From the NCBI GenBank assembly GCA_000729835.1, contig JFHB01000058.1, positions 1 through 64,000 of the forward strand: a stretch of DNA of 64,000 bases, in the 5' to 3' direction. This document shows positions 1-11,469 of the stretch, piece by piece. The notes under the pieces are model-generated. The model was not told the DNA's origin, searched no databases, and saw nothing but the letters and a program-made list of their open reading frames with translations. Source of the DNA: Atkinsonella hypoxylon (lineage: Eukaryota > Ascomycota > Sordariomycetes > Hypocreales > Clavicipitaceae). Position 1 is the first letter of the stretch; the number at the start of each line of letters is the position of its first letter. The translations under genes were made by a program, and so were the position numbers.

Positions 1-41
1 GGCCACTCTATAACATTTGTATAAGTCACCTTAAGGTTACA

Positions 42-51
42 GGTTCGAACC
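42..51. other. Palindromic GGTTCGAACC, RNA polymerase III B-box-like
   Basis: The decamer is self-complementary and resembles a tRNA T-arm or B box. No A box, anticodon arm or acceptor stem can be folded around it, so a tRNA is not called. It could be part of a primer-binding region of insertion E or a SINE-like remnant. Confidence 0.2.
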
Positions 52-219
52 GGCGCGGAACAGCTTCTAGGCAGGTTAAGTCCTAGGGCGGCGGGGGGTT
101 CCAACCTAGGCTAACAAGGCAATAGATCCTTGGGGGGTGCGTGGTATTACAACTAGCTCCTGGCTAACGAAGGTGGGAAGAGAGAGAGAGACCGGGCGTA
201 ACAGGGGAGCTATATAACG

Positions 220-240
220 GACTAGGTCTTTGACCTAGTC
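220..240. other. Perfect 9-bp hairpin
   Basis: GACTAGGTC and GACCTAGTC are separated by TTT, giving a perfect 9-bp stem with a 3-nt loop. It follows a TATA-like run (TATATAA) at about 211-217. Within the presumed right LTR of E this could be a transcript-end or R-region structure; that role is inferred. Confidence 0.4.
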
Positions 241-342
241 TTGTAATATAGATGCTAATTGTACAGAGTTATGTGACTTGTACAATACGTATCCTTTTGT
301 CGCAATTGGTAGTAGGCCACACTAGGATTGGGCTAACCCCTA

Positions 343-389
343 CATGGAGTGCGCAGGCATCCGCTATGGCCCAATTGGGCCACTCCATG
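343..389. repeat. Inverted repeat around a 14-bp palindrome
   Basis: CATGGAGTG at 343-351 is repeated inverted as CACTCCATG at 381-389. The perfect palindrome GGCCCAATTGGGCC lies at 368-381 between them. This closes the right end of insertion E. The function is unknown. Confidence 0.45.
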
Positions 390-392
390 ACA

Positions 393-3300
393 AGTAGGTT
401 CTATTGCTATATAAGAGGATAGTGTAAATAGTAGTAGAGGTTAAACAGCAATTCTATAATAGCTACTAGAGAAACGCTTTAATTGCTTCTTTAGTTCGCT
501 TATAGGCAGATATTAACAGCTAAGTCTTCCTAGTAGTAGCCTATATAATTCTAGGCTTAACCTAAGATTGTATCTTTAGGAGCCTATAGTTAGCCTATAA
601 TAGAATTATCCTTAACGCTGCTAGCTAGAGCCTATTAGTAGGTAAGGCTAAGGGCCTTATAATCTAAGCAGTAAAAGCTTAGGACGTTAAGGACCTAATA
701 AGGCTAATGTTAGCAGCAGTTTATAGTGCCCTAATGAAATAGAGTAAGAGCTAAGAGGTTACTATACGTTTTATTGCTATAAGTCTTTAAGAAATTACCT
801 CTATATTATTATTGTAAATATCCCTAGAAAGCCCTAATCTACTAACGCTGCTACTTAAATTAGAGAACTTTTATAATCTTTTTAAAGAAAAGAAGGCCTA
901 AAGCCTCTTACTATATAAAGGGAGGCTAGATTACTACATTAAGCTAAAACAGCAGCTAAATAGCTCTTTACTGTTACTGCTGTAAGCTCTACTGTATAAT
1001 ATACTATAGAACTATTTATTAGAAATTAAGAGGTAGGTAATAGACCTAATAGATAAAGAATAGATCTAAGCTAGCTCCTTTTTAGTAGTAGTACCTATTC
1101 TTTTAGCTAAAAAGCTAAGTAAAGAATAGTAATTCTATATTAATTATTAAGCCCTTAATAAGATTATAGAATAGAACTATTACTTACTCCCCTTAATAAA
1201 GAAGACGCTTAAGTTGTTATTAAAGATATATTAGTTTACTAAACTAAATATATAGTTAGTCTTCTATAGGATCTAGATAGTAGACAGTAAGAAGCACCTT
1301 ATAGCGTTTTACACCTAGTTTAGCCTCTTTAAATAGCTAGTTTGCCCCTTTAGGTTAGTAAAGGCTCTAGCTATATTTTAATAATATATTAATAGTGCGC
1401 TAAAAGAGGCCCTTAGAGATTATATAACTACTTATCTAAATAACGTCCTTATTTACACTAAAGGTTCTAGGAAAAACTATATATATAAGGTATAGGGGAT
1501 CCTAGAAAAGTTGCAGTTAGTAGAGCTGCACTTAGATCTTAAGAAATACTGCTTTACTATAACTAAAGTTAAATACCTTAGCTTTATAGTTATAGTAAAA
1601 AGGGAGATACACCTAGATCTAGAGAAGATTATAGCTATTTAGAAGTAGTAAGCTTCTACTAGGTTATAAGAGGTATAAAGCTTTCTTAAATTTATAAACT
1701 TTTACTATAACTTTATATTAGATTTCTTAGATATTATAGAGCCTTTAGTTAGCTTAATAAAGAAGGGAGTTCTATTCTAATAGATAAAGAAATATAAGAG
1801 GTTATTTATAAGGCTTAAGGAGGCCTTTACTTTATACTTAGTCTTAGCCTAGTAGAACCCTAAGAAGAATACAGTAGTAAAAGCTAATTACTTAAAAGAG
1901 GCCCTTAGTAGTTATTTATTCTAATATAATAAAGCTAATATACTGCAGCCTATAGTATACTATTTAGCTAGGTTATCTTTAGCTTAATATAACTATACTA
2001 TTTATAATAAGGAACTTTTAGTAATAATATCTTACCTTAAAGCTTAAGCAGTAGAGTTATAGAGAGTAGTATATCTCTTTATAATCCTTATAGACTATAA
2101 GAATCTAGAATACTTTATATCTTTATAAGAGATCTTTAAGCGTTAGGCTAAGTAGGTAGAGCTTCTCTCTCTCTTTAACTACTACCTATAATACTACCTA
2201 GAGCTATAAGTAGAGTAACTAAATATATTATTACAATAAGAGTAGAATTAAGATAAAGTAACGCTATAAATAGGCTAGGTCCTCTAGCCTCTCTCTATTA
2301 GCTGCCTTAGCACCCTCTATAGAGATAAAGAGAAGGAGGAGGTTATAGAGAATATTAGAGTAGAAACAGCTAGTAAAGTAACGCTAGAAAGTTAACTAGC
2401 TATAGCTTTATAGGTACTAGCTAGAATAACGCTATTTTTAGATAAACACTTATAGAGCCTATAAAACTAAAAAGTGCAGAAAGACTTAATATACCTAATA
2501 AAGTTAAATATAGTCTAGAAGGGGAAGAGAAGGTTTCTATTAAAGGTAAAAACATAAGAATAAATCGTAAACTACACCCTTAATATATAAAGAGCACTAG
2601 TCTACTAGAGCTACCTCTAGGTCTTTAAGTATAAGCTGTTAACTACTATACTAATATATAGAATATATAAGTTACTAATATTAGGCTACCTAGGACAAAA
2701 TACTACATTTTAGGCATTAATATATAACTATTACTAGAATAAGCTGTTCTAAGATATTGCTTAGTACATTTAAAACTACTACTATTACAGTAGCTAAAAG
2801 AGTAGGAGGTTATAGTAAGGCCTCTTACAACTTATTCTAGCGCTAAATAGGTATTAGTTATAGATCTCTATAGATTTTATAATAGATTTACTAGCGCTAA
2901 ACTAGGCTGCACTCTCTTACCTAATAGTTATTACTAATTAACTTTTAAAGTATATATAGTTAAAGGCAATAACCTCTATAGAGGCAGAGAAATATACCTA
3001 GCAGTTTAAGCATTATTAGTAGCAGTTTTATAGGTTCTTAAAATAAATTATCTCTAACTATAGTTTAGATTAGTTAAGTACCTTTTAAACTACTCTTTAT
3101 TGCCTTATTAGAATTAAATAACTGCTATTTACATTCTATTACCTATAGATAAATAGTAGAATAAAGAGAGTTAATTAGAAAGTGCAAGCAATTCTATAGG
3201 TTATAGTTACCTTTTTGCAGTTTAACTAGCCTAAATATCTCTTTATATATTAGCTAGCTATTAACAATAGGAATTCCTTAGTAACTAGCATAAGTTTAAA

Positions 3301-3935
3301 CTAGGTAATATATAAGTACAATATAGACCTTATCTAAAAGCTTATAGATAAAGAGAAGTCCTAAGTTTTACATAAGGGATAGGCTTTAGTGTTCCTTAAA
3401 CAGCTATAGAAAGGTATAAATATTACTTAAGCTATAATTAACTTTACCTAGTAGAGGCAGTAAGAGTAGTTAAATAGAAGCTATAAGCTAGTAGAATAGT
3501 ATAAGGTAGAGAACTTAGTTTAGCTAATGCTCTATTATATTAAAATAAACTACTTAAGTTAGAAGCTTAATTAGGTTATAGTAAAGTATATAGTTATAGA
3601 TATACTAATACTTTTAACTATAAAGTTAGATATTCTACTAGGAATTTACCTAGTTTTCTATATTAACCTTATTAAGTAAGTAGTAATAAACCTTTTACCT
3701 TTCTAGCAGCTAGTAGACTTAAGGCTTAATCTTAAGCTAACTATAATAGATATTAACTTATCCCTTAAGGAATATAAAGTAGAGGAAATTCTAGCTACTA
3801 AAAACGCTTTAGGCTAAGGGAGACACTATTAAGTGCTTATTAAGTAAGTAGAGTTTATCTAGCCTATATAGAAACTACTAAAAAACTTTCTTAATATAGA
3901 GGCATTAAACTAATTTAAGTTATAGTAAAAGAACG
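393..3935 (+). pseudogene. A1 pol (RT, RNase H, integrase, chromodomain), RIP-killed
   Basis: This is the decayed Pol polyprotein of a Ty3/Gypsy element. The order is Gypsy-type. The reverse transcriptase catalytic box reads YLNNVLIYT at 1433-1459, where both catalytic Asp are now Asn. RNase H follows at about 1860-2130 (NYTIYNKELL region). The integrase zinc-binding part lies at about 2650-2780 and the catalytic core begins around SIDFIIDL near 2870. A chromodomain starts at 3770 (EYKVEEILATKNAL) and runs to about 3920, which places it with the chromoviruses. Dozens of in-frame TAA/TAG codons stand where Gln or Trp is expected, so it cannot make protein. The chromodomain would target integration to modified histones; that is family knowledge. 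Confidence 0.88.
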
Positions 3936-6424
3936 CTTAATTTAATAATAGGCTTAGTAAAGGTATAGTAAAATTTTATATAGACTTTAATAACAATTTA
4001 GTTACTCTTAATAAAAAAACAAAAGAAAATAAACTCCCTTTTATAGAGGCCTATATAACTATAAAAAAAAAAATAAAATAAAATAAAAGAAATTTCTTAG
4101 TAAGTAATAGAGGGGCATTAGTGCTTATAGCGTAAAGGTATAACTACCTAAAAGGCACTCTATTGCTCTTTAAGTAGTTATAAAATAGAAGCTAAAGGAA
4201 CTATATAGTGTCTCTAGAGTAGTATAAAAGCTAAAGCTAGAATAGCAGTACTAATAGAAAGTGTAAAGGCTAAAGTAGGTAAGAATATAACTAGCGCTCT
4301 AGATTAAGGCCTTACTCTAGTAGGTATAAGTAAGAATATAATATCTTAAATAGCTTAGCACTTTAGGCATAAAGGTATAATCTTAAGGGAAAGAAAGATA
4401 GAGAAAGAGAAGGCTAAAGAGATAGTAGGCTAGGTTAGAGTTATACACTCTAGGAATATAAATAGCAATTAGTGCTATAAGCAGTTTAAGCTTTTAAGCT
4501 CTACCTAAAGGTAGATATATTTCTAATATATTACCTTAAGGTTATTCTATAAGGGTAAAGGGACAATATATAGCAGTAAAGGAGCCTTATATAGTAGTAA
4601 AGAGGTAATAGTAGTAGAGGTTAGTAGTATATAATAAGGTGTAGGTATAGGCAGAGGCAATAATAAAGGTACAGCAATAGCAGCAGTAGTAGTAGGTATA
4701 AGAGAGAATAAGAAGTTATTATTAATGTCTATAGAGATATACTTATACTTATTAGGGTTAAACTTATTGTTCTTTAGAATAATAAAGGCTATAGTGCTTT
4801 TATAGATTGTAGAAGGAAGAGAAGTAAGTATAGAAGAGCTACTAGTTTAGGTTATATAATAAAGAGAAGAAGAGAGTATAACCTTCTTTTTTATACAATT
4901 AGCAGTAAGTGCATCCTTAAGAATAGTATTATAGTAATTATATACATTTAAGAACTTATAGGTAAGGATAGTTTAGTAGATAAACTAACTAAAGTAAGGA
5001 GAGATTAATATAAACTTAACTATAAAACCTTAGTTAGTAAGTTTCTATATTCTAGTAAAGTAACGCTATAAGTAAGAATGCCTAGTAAAGAGGCTTAGAT
5101 TCTAGATATAGCCTCTATACTCTTATATATATAGTTAGTATCCTCTCCCTTAGCTAGAACAATAGTTATATAAGCCCTTTTTATAAAGGTTGTTATAATA
5201 TAGTATATAAATATCTTTAAGGATGTTGCTATTAAATAGCTCTAAATTATTTAAGTTTCCTTATATAAGGAAACTGTAAATATAGCAGCAATAAGGGACT
5301 ATTAGCGCTATAGAAGTAGGGGCAGTAAAGGCACTAGCGCTAATAATATAGCTATTAAAGTTTTAGATATATTCTAGGTTAATAAGAGAATAAGCTATAT
5401 ATAGATAAAGAGGTAGCGTACTCTAGGCTAATAAGACAATATTTTGCAATTTTAATTAGCTAGCTACTTATAGTTAAATAAATTCTATTTAGAGGCAATA
5501 AAAGAGAGTTCTTTTACATTAAAAGGAGCAGCAGTAGCTATATAGTATAAGAAAGAATTTTAGGAAGTAACAATAGAATTGTTTATTTATAATATAGAGA
5601 TAAGATATAATATAAAGGAGAAAGGAAAAGGCAAAAAAGAGAGAAAAAGAATTATTTATTTTTATATTAAAAACAGCTAAAGGCTAGCTACTAGTTTATT
5701 ATATATAAAAGAGATAACAATAATAATAACTGTTTACGCTTTACTAGCTATTAGTTTATTATACACTAAGAGAATAACACTAATAATAACTGTTTACGCT
5801 CTATACCCTTAACAATGCCCCTTATATATAGATAGGTTATATATAACTAATAACTATTTATAATAACAATAAGAACAAAAGAGAAAGAGTGCCTCTTAGT
5901 TAATAAGAGAGATTATTACGTAATAATTACTCTAAACGCAAGAAGACCTAAGAATATAAGCAGTTTATACGCTAGTAACACTAGCATTATAGCTAGCGCC
6001 TATATAATAAGCAGATAATTAATAGCTATATATAGAGGATTATAAGGCAAAGGGAGGTAGAGAGTTAATAGACCCTAGAAGGGTATAATTAAGCAAGAGA
6101 GAGCGTAATTAACCTATTATAACGTAACTAATAGGTTAGTTAGTAAGGCAATTAATAGCTGTTGCTAAGGTGCTATAAGCAATTAGAGAGAAGGGGGGTA
6201 GAGCAAACGTCTGTTTATATATTAGCTCTATAACGCTGCACTAACAACAACTAGTGCGTTAGTATAGCAATAGAGCAGCTAGAGTAAAGCGCCTAGGCGT
6301 AAACGTTATACCTCTATTTTTTTATAAGTAAACAATAGAGGAAATGTAAAGGGGGAGTAAATAGAGTATTAGCTACTATCTGCAGTACCTACTATAGACA
6401 ACAAAAGGGATTATTATAGAGCCT
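3936..6424. other. A1 post-pol region, about 2.5 kb, no recognised gene
   Basis: This segment lies between the chromodomain and the polypurine tract and is conserved in A2 (52580-55055). Several long frames have only TAA/TAG interruptions. One plus frame runs from about 4725 to 5690 and ends ...IYFYIKNS; another plus frame covers about 4630-5050, and a minus frame covers about 5000-5600. I cannot decide which, if any, was coding, because stop density (roughly 6-8% of codons) is close to background for RIPed DNA. Low-complexity AG/CT-rich stretches and an A-run (about 4060-4090) are also present. It is much longer than a normal Gypsy 3' UTR. Confidence 0.4.
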
Positions 6425-6440
6425 AAGGGGAGAAGGAGGG
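6425..6440 (+). promoter_or_regulatory. A1 polypurine tract
   Basis: AGGGGAGAAGGAGGG lies just 5' of the 3' LTR, the standard position for the plus-strand DNA priming site of an LTR retrotransposon. The matching tract in A2 is GAAGAAGAAGAAGGG at about 55056-55071. Confidence 0.7.
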
Positions 6441-6442
6441 TA

Positions 6443-6765
6443 TATTATAGACTTAAGCCTTAAGCTTAAGTCTTTTAGTAAAGAGAGAACAGCAGAAGAG
6501 AGATAGAGGTCTATATAAATAAAGGGATAGAAGTAAGCTGCATTTATCTAGAGGTTAGCTAGGCTTTACTAGGCCTTAGAGAGAGAACCTTAGCTATAGA
6601 GTATATACTAAAAGGGGCTCCTAAGGGGATAGACCTACCTCTAGATATATAGTATAGGGGTATAGAGAGGCTTCTAGTTCCTTCTCTCTTCCTCCCTTCC
6701 TCCCTATAATTATAGTTCTCATTATAGACGCTAGTTAGCAGCGGCTACTAGGTCAGTCCATTACA
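6443..6765 (+). repeat. A1 3' LTR (323 bp)
   Basis: It starts TATTATAGAC, which is TGTTATGGAC after TG-to-TA changes, and ends GTCCATTACA, giving the usual short inverted ends. Length and sequence match both A2 LTRs (323 bp each). It has pyrimidine-rich CTTCTCTCTTCC runs near its end. Confidence 0.9.
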
Positions 6766-7034
6766 AAACTACTTATTACTACTCTATTAAAGCTAATTAA
6801 GCTTAATTAAGGCCTAGTTCTATTAGTAAAAATCTATAAAGACTAATTTTAAGTAATTAAGAAACCCTTATATATTATATTCTCTTACTTTACCTATCTT
6901 ATAACAGGTAGCTACTCTTTACTAAACCTTAAGTAATAAGCTTTAGTATAGATAGTACTACTAGTTCTATATAGTGCCTATAAAGGCGCTATTAGCCTAA
7001 AGTTTTTAGGTAATTACTATTTATTAAGCCTAAA
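6766..7034 (-). mobile_element. A0: inverted fragment of element A gag
   Basis: The reverse complement of this stretch aligns with A2 gag at about 47965-48225 (for example the shared TTTAGGCTTAGTAGATAG region). It starts at the end of the A1 3' LTR and stops where the C1 LTR begins at 7035. It is the oldest layer visible: both A1 and C1 appear to have inserted into it. CTAAA (7030-7034) is the likely target duplication of C1, but its partner is not in the window. Confidence 0.8.
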
Positions 7035-7171
7035 TGTTAAAAATAAGCTACCCTGTATAGCCTATTTTTATGCCTACTAGTTGCTCTATTACGTGACCCT
7101 CATTAGGTCTTATTACGTTGATTTTTGATAGAGATATCGCTGTTACTAGATACGAAACATCTAGAATCGAC
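7035..7171 (+). repeat. C1 5' LTR, first part
   Basis: It begins TGTTAAAAATAAGC and is the same as the start of the C3 LTR at 58393 and, inverted, the end of both C2 LTRs. It is cut at 7171 by B1; the last five bases, TCGAC, are duplicated at 30880-30884. Confidence 0.9.
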
Positions 7172-7509
7172 TGTAACGGTCACGAGCCCTCGGCACGATG
7201 CCTTATTATTATCTGTTACCTTAATATTAAGGTGTTCCGAGTTGGCCACTCTGTTAGCGCTAGCTTAAGCTGCAGGACCTTAGGTCTTCTTTAGAAAAAC
7301 CTTAGACCGTTGTAGAACAACGTTAAACTGTTAGATGCACTAGATATAGCCCTACTTTAGGGTGTTAACTCCACTAGGGTCCGTTAATCTTATAGCCCTT
7401 AGGCATCTATAGAGGCTTTACCTCCTTTTTCCTTCTTTTCTCTTTATCTTAAAGTCTTTATTAATAGAGCCTAATAAGACTATTTAATCTTTCCTTTATA
7501 GCTATAACA
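7172..7509 (+). repeat. B1 5' LTR (338 bp)
   Basis: It starts TGTAACGGTCACGAG and ends ATAGCTATAACA (from GGCCGTGACA). It matches the 3' LTR at 30542-30879 and, inverted, the LTRs of B2 and B3. The first 150 bases are clearly less RIPed than the last 150. Confidence 0.9.
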
Positions 7510-8170
7510 TTACTCTAAGATTGCTGTTTTTATTTGCTGCTTAAGCAATAAATAAATATAGACTTTTACCCTTTATTTTACCTATATTAGCTGTTCTAAT
7601 AAGAAAAAGAATTATATAGATTTATATATATAATTACAAGAAGAACTATACACCTAGTAAGCTTTAAGACAGAAAAACTAAAAGTTTAAGAAGATAGTTC
7701 TAAAGAACCTAGGCTTAACTTAGAAGAAGAACCTAACTTAATATTATTTAAGTTAGAAGATAATCCTAAAGAACCTAAATTAAAAGAAGATTAACCTAAA
7801 GCTATAGGTAAAGACTTAGAATGCATAAAGGAACTCCTTTAAGCATTAAAAGAAAGTAATATTAGAATTACTTAACTAGAAGAAGAACAATAGTTTTAAA
7901 GAGAATACAGTTGTAGTATAACTCTAGCTAATAGCGTTTTTAGTCTAACGTTTAAACTAGTAAAGAAAGCTACTATTAAAGCTTTTTAACTATTTAATCC
8001 TAATAGTAATATAGATGCCTTTAACCCTTATTACAATAGAAAAGTAAAGAAAGTAAGAACTAATCCCTTAATCTTTAATAGTAAATTAAGTAAAGGCTTT
8101 AACGCCTAGGTTAAAAGAGTAGCTAATAAAATCGCAGAAGACATTAAAGTCTTTAAGACTAAATGCAGTT
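7510..8170 (+). pseudogene. B1 gag, N-terminal part
   Basis: After about 130 bases of leader, a charged frame rich in Glu, Lys and Leu runs in the plus direction through repeated acidic stretches (GAAGAAGAACC-type codons at about 7710-7890). It is the Gag capsid precursor by position and by match to the inverted B2 and B3 copies (21530-22190, 45640-46290). The frame is broken by TAA/TAG codons and is cut at 8170 by element D; it resumes at about 25892. Confidence 0.7.
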
Positions 8171-8656
8171 TGTCGCCTCAAAACCAAACCCCTAAATGAC
8201 CATGCAGCCCACACTAAAGCAGGTAACAATATAGTGCACGTTAAGATCGAAGAGAATCGGCAGAGAGCGAGATATTTAACAGTGTATACTATTAAATAAT
8301 AGCAGGTAAGAAGATTAAATAGTTAGAAAAGGCAGAAATAAAATATCGATTGTAGCTTAGAAGATATATATACGTAAAAGGAGCTAAATGTATTAAAGAG
8401 TTAGGGAAAGCGTTAGTGTTAGTAAAGTAATGTTTCTTAAGTATTAAGTGTTGTAAATTAAAGTAGGCTAAAAGATATTAATTAATTAAAAGAGCAAAAG
8501 CCTAAAAAGAATCAGCAGAAGCTGCCTATACGCTTGCTTGCTTTTTTTTTTATCTAGATATCTAGGTAATGCACACTCTTATAGAGAAAAATCTGTATGT
8601 AGCATCCCTTATAAAGCTAATATAAGAGCGTAAGGGGGTAACCCTGCTGCAACATA
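8171..8656 (-). repeat. D 3' LTR (486 bp)
   Basis: On the plus strand it starts TGTCGCCTC and ends CAACATA (CAACACA in the other copy). It includes a homopolymer T run at about 8542-8551 and a purine/pyrimidine-rich body. It matches 25400-25885 with only transition differences. A purine run on the minus strand just beyond it (TAGGGAGGTA, about 8657-8670) is a good polypurine tract. Confidence 0.88.
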
Positions 8657-9989
8657 ATACCTCCCTAGTTATAAATAAGCTTGTAAAGCAAGACTTATAA
8701 GTAACTTAACCCTCTAGCTAATTCCCTTAATCCTAAAGTCTTAATTCTCTTATCTTCTATAACAGCTTTAGCGTCTTTAGCGTATATAGTAGCGTCCCTC
8801 TTACTAGCAATAGCGTCCTTATAGCTAGGCGCTTTTCTTTATAATAAGTAACTCTTTCTTAGCGATTTACACTTTATTTAGTTACTCTAGATATAATTAA
8901 ATAGTGTCTTTTATTTGCCTTAATTATCTCTTACTAAGCGCTAGAATAGAAGAGAGCTAGTAGTATAACACTAAGGTTTATATTAGTAATAGAATTATAG
9001 GCTATTATAGGTTGTTTAGTAATATATCTTTAAGCTAATACTTCTATTTAATCCTTTATAGTGTAGTATTCTTTAGCTTTAAGCGCTTATTTTACTGCTC
9101 TTATAATCTCTTTATCCCTTTACCTAGATTTCTGCTTTTACGCTAATAGCTCTATAAAACGTAAAGATAGCAGCTAATGCTTTAAGTTCTATAATTATTG
9201 CAGAAGCTAGTCCTTACTATAAGATTCTATTTAATCTTTTTATATAAGATCTTACAGTATACTAGAAATTCTAGCAGAAACCTCTAAATTATCTAGTAGT
9301 AGTAACAATAAAGAGCTTTATAAATTAGTTGTAGGCTATAGCAGTACCTTAAATGTTACAATTAAAGACTTCTTTTATGCAAGAGGAAGTAGCTTACAAT
9401 ATATAAAAGCCTAGCTAGGCTTACTTATTAGCGTTAAAAGACGTAAACGCTGTTCTCTTACTGTTATTGCTGCTTTAATAGTTCTATTATAGATAATAGA
9501 ATCGCTATTAAACTAAACAGCAGCAATAAACTAATTCTCCTAAAGTTATATAAGTATTTATCTATTAACTTCTATTAACTATTTAATTACTTAATTATAA
9601 TTACTTAAGGTAAATTTCTAGGCATTAAGCTCCTTTAGAATAGGAATTCTACTACTAATTGTTTATAAGTAATATCTTAAGATAAAACACTTTATAGTAT
9701 CTTCCTAGAGGTAGCTAAGGTTAAAGCCTATAGTTTTAGCTTTTTTAATAACTATATATCTATTTATAAAACTAAGCTTATTTACTGCTATTGCGCGCAG
9801 AACTATTATAACTCTATTAGTACCTTTACAGTAGTTATAAGACTAATTAATAGAGTTATTAGTTATAACCTAGTTGTAAAGGTGCAGTTTAAATTCGTTC
9901 TCTAACGTTTAGGTAATTCTATAGTTGCTGTATTAAGTGTAAGGTATATTATATAAGCTGTTGCTAATAAGATTAATTAGAAGATACTT
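8657..9989 (+). other. D post-integrase extension, distal part
   Basis: This is part of D's 4.1-kb non-gag-pol region. A plus frame from about 9290 to 9960 has only TAA/TAG interruptions and includes the peptide GYSSTLNVTIKDFFYARGSS. Stops make up about 7% of codons, so coding is not proven. Nothing recognisable is seen in 8700-9290 on either strand. Confidence 0.3.
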
Positions 9990-11020
9990 AACTAAACAAT
10001 AAAGCGTCTATATTAAGAAGGATAAATAGGTATATCTGCATTTCTAGTTGCTCTTCTACTTATAATATAGTACTAAAATTGCTTAAAATAGGTATAGATA
10101 CTAAAGGAGCTATAAAGTTTATACTTAACTATAGACTACAGCTTTAAACCTTTTAATCCTGCCTTTAGGTTCTATATTAAAGTAATAATAGTATCCCTTT
10201 AAGTAATTAAAGATAAAATAAGTTTAGTAGTTATTAAAGAAAAGAAAGCTAGCAATAAGTCTTTACTTACTTATTTTATTGTATAAGGTAGAAGGGTTAT
10301 AGCTTATATTATAACAGCAGGAAATAAGTTAAAACCTATCTTTAATCCTATATACCTTTTAACCTATAAGTCTTATAATCTTACTTTAGTCTATCTCTTC
10401 TATATTAATTATAAAAGACTTCTTAAAGATAACTACTGTACGCTTAATCCTATAAGTAATAATCCTTACTATAGTAGTAAGCTAGAATTAATCTAACTAT
10501 CTACAATAAGTCTCTTGCTTAAAGGACTTTATTAAAAAGCTATAAATATTATTAAGATAATTAAACTAGATTGCTAAACTCTAGCTAGGCTATATTAACT
10601 CTATAAGCCTAAAGTTATCTAAATTATAATTCTAATAAAGTAGTAGGCTAAAAGGAGGCTACTTAAAACGTTACTAAAAGAGAGGCAGCTAGTACTTATA
10701 GAGCTTCTTAAGAGGTAAATCTACTTAATCTTACTTTTCTATATAAAAGAAATTGCTAACTAGCTTATAGACTTACACTATAATATAGTATATTAGTAGG
10801 TTTCTTAACGTCCTAAAGTAATATATTTATCCCTTATATATAACTCTAAAGCTAGTCTTAGAAATAGGTTCTTAGTATTTATTTTCTATTTTAGCAGTAG
10901 AGATTAAATAGCTTTTAAAAAATTAAAGGTAAAAAGAAGCTTAAGTAGATACTTATAATAAAAATATTATAAGAATAAAGGAATAAAGAGAGAGAGAGAG
11001 TAGAAATATAGGCTATATTA
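9990..11020 (+). pseudogene. Unidentified plus-strand frame inside D, antisense to its gag-pol
   Basis: One plus frame (in phase with 10131) can be followed for about 340 codons. The stretch 10131-10497 has just two stops in about 120 codons, far below the local background, and reads ...GRRVIAYIITAGNKLKP... and ...VYLFYINYKRLLKDNY.... All stops are TAA or TAG, as expected from RIP of CAR and TGG codons. D's own genes run on the opposite strand. I recognise no domain. It could be a captured gene, an accessory antisense ORF of the element, or part of an older element inserted in D; no LTR or target duplication marks its edges. Confidence 0.45.
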
Positions 11021-11469
11021 TAGCTAGTATTATCTTAATAAATCCTTAGTTAATAGCTATCTATAATTATTATAATTTAGCAGAGGCTAACAGTAAATAT
11101 ATACTAAGACTTTAATAGCTGCAAACTTATTAAGTAATTTATAATATTCTCTCTAACTAATTATATTTATCTTTCTTCTTTCTTCTTACAACTACCTTTC
11201 TATATAGTCTCTTTCTTATTGTCTTTATTAGCACCTTTAATTATTTAATTATAGCTAAAAAGCTTCCTTAAAACTATAAGGATTTTATAAATATATAGAA
11301 TATTATTAGTAGAAGAATCCCTTTTACTGCTCTCTCTTATTAAGTTACTCTCTCTTAGAATAGTTAAATAAATATCTTTCCTTTAATAACGCTTATTAAT
11401 ACAGTAAGTCTTTTGTAAAAAAGCTTTTAATTACACTTCTATTCTCTTATTATACTAATAAACCTTACC
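11021..11469. other. D spacer between two plus-strand frames
   Basis: This is AT-rich RIPed sequence with no convincing reading frame on either strand. GAGAGAGAGAGAG at about 10988-11001 marks the left side. It may hold an intron or simply a decayed part of the accessory frame, because the frames on either side are in different phases. Confidence 0.3.

Larger units (their letters stand above)
1..392. mobile_element. Insertion E: small LTR-type element, right part only
   Basis: This stretch keeps CpA, CpG and GC-rich words, unlike everything to its right, so it is not or hardly RIPed. Bases 1-15 and 378-392 are the same 15-mer ending in TAACA/TGACA apart from C-to-T and G-to-A changes. That fits the 3' ends of two LTRs of one short element whose left LTR lies mostly outside the window. 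A purine run at about 171-192 could be the polypurine tract, which would put the right LTR at roughly 195-392. Element A resumes directly at 393, so E probably inserted into A1. There is no coding capacity, so it would be a non-autonomous (TRIM-like) element. The repeat is seen; the element type is inferred. Confidence 0.4.
393..6765 (+). mobile_element. A1: Ty3/Gypsy chromovirus, 5' part missing from the window
   Basis: A1 matches A2 (about 49025-55396) over pol, the post-pol region and the 3' LTR. The copies differ almost only by C/T and G/A transitions. Gag and the 5' LTR are absent because insertion E ends at 392 and interrupts the element at the start of pol; the rest should lie left of the window. 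The 3' LTR ends at 6765 and is followed at once by an inverted fragment of the same family's gag (A0), so A1 probably inserted into an older A copy. Confidence 0.9.

Noticed and set aside
42..51. tRNA gene at the left edge
   Set aside because: Only a T-arm-like decamer is present; no cloverleaf can be folded.
10975..11005. GA microsatellite as a recombination or regulatory site
   Set aside because: It is short, lies inside D, and similar AG/CT-rich runs are common in RIPed DNA because ApG and CpT contexts are spared.
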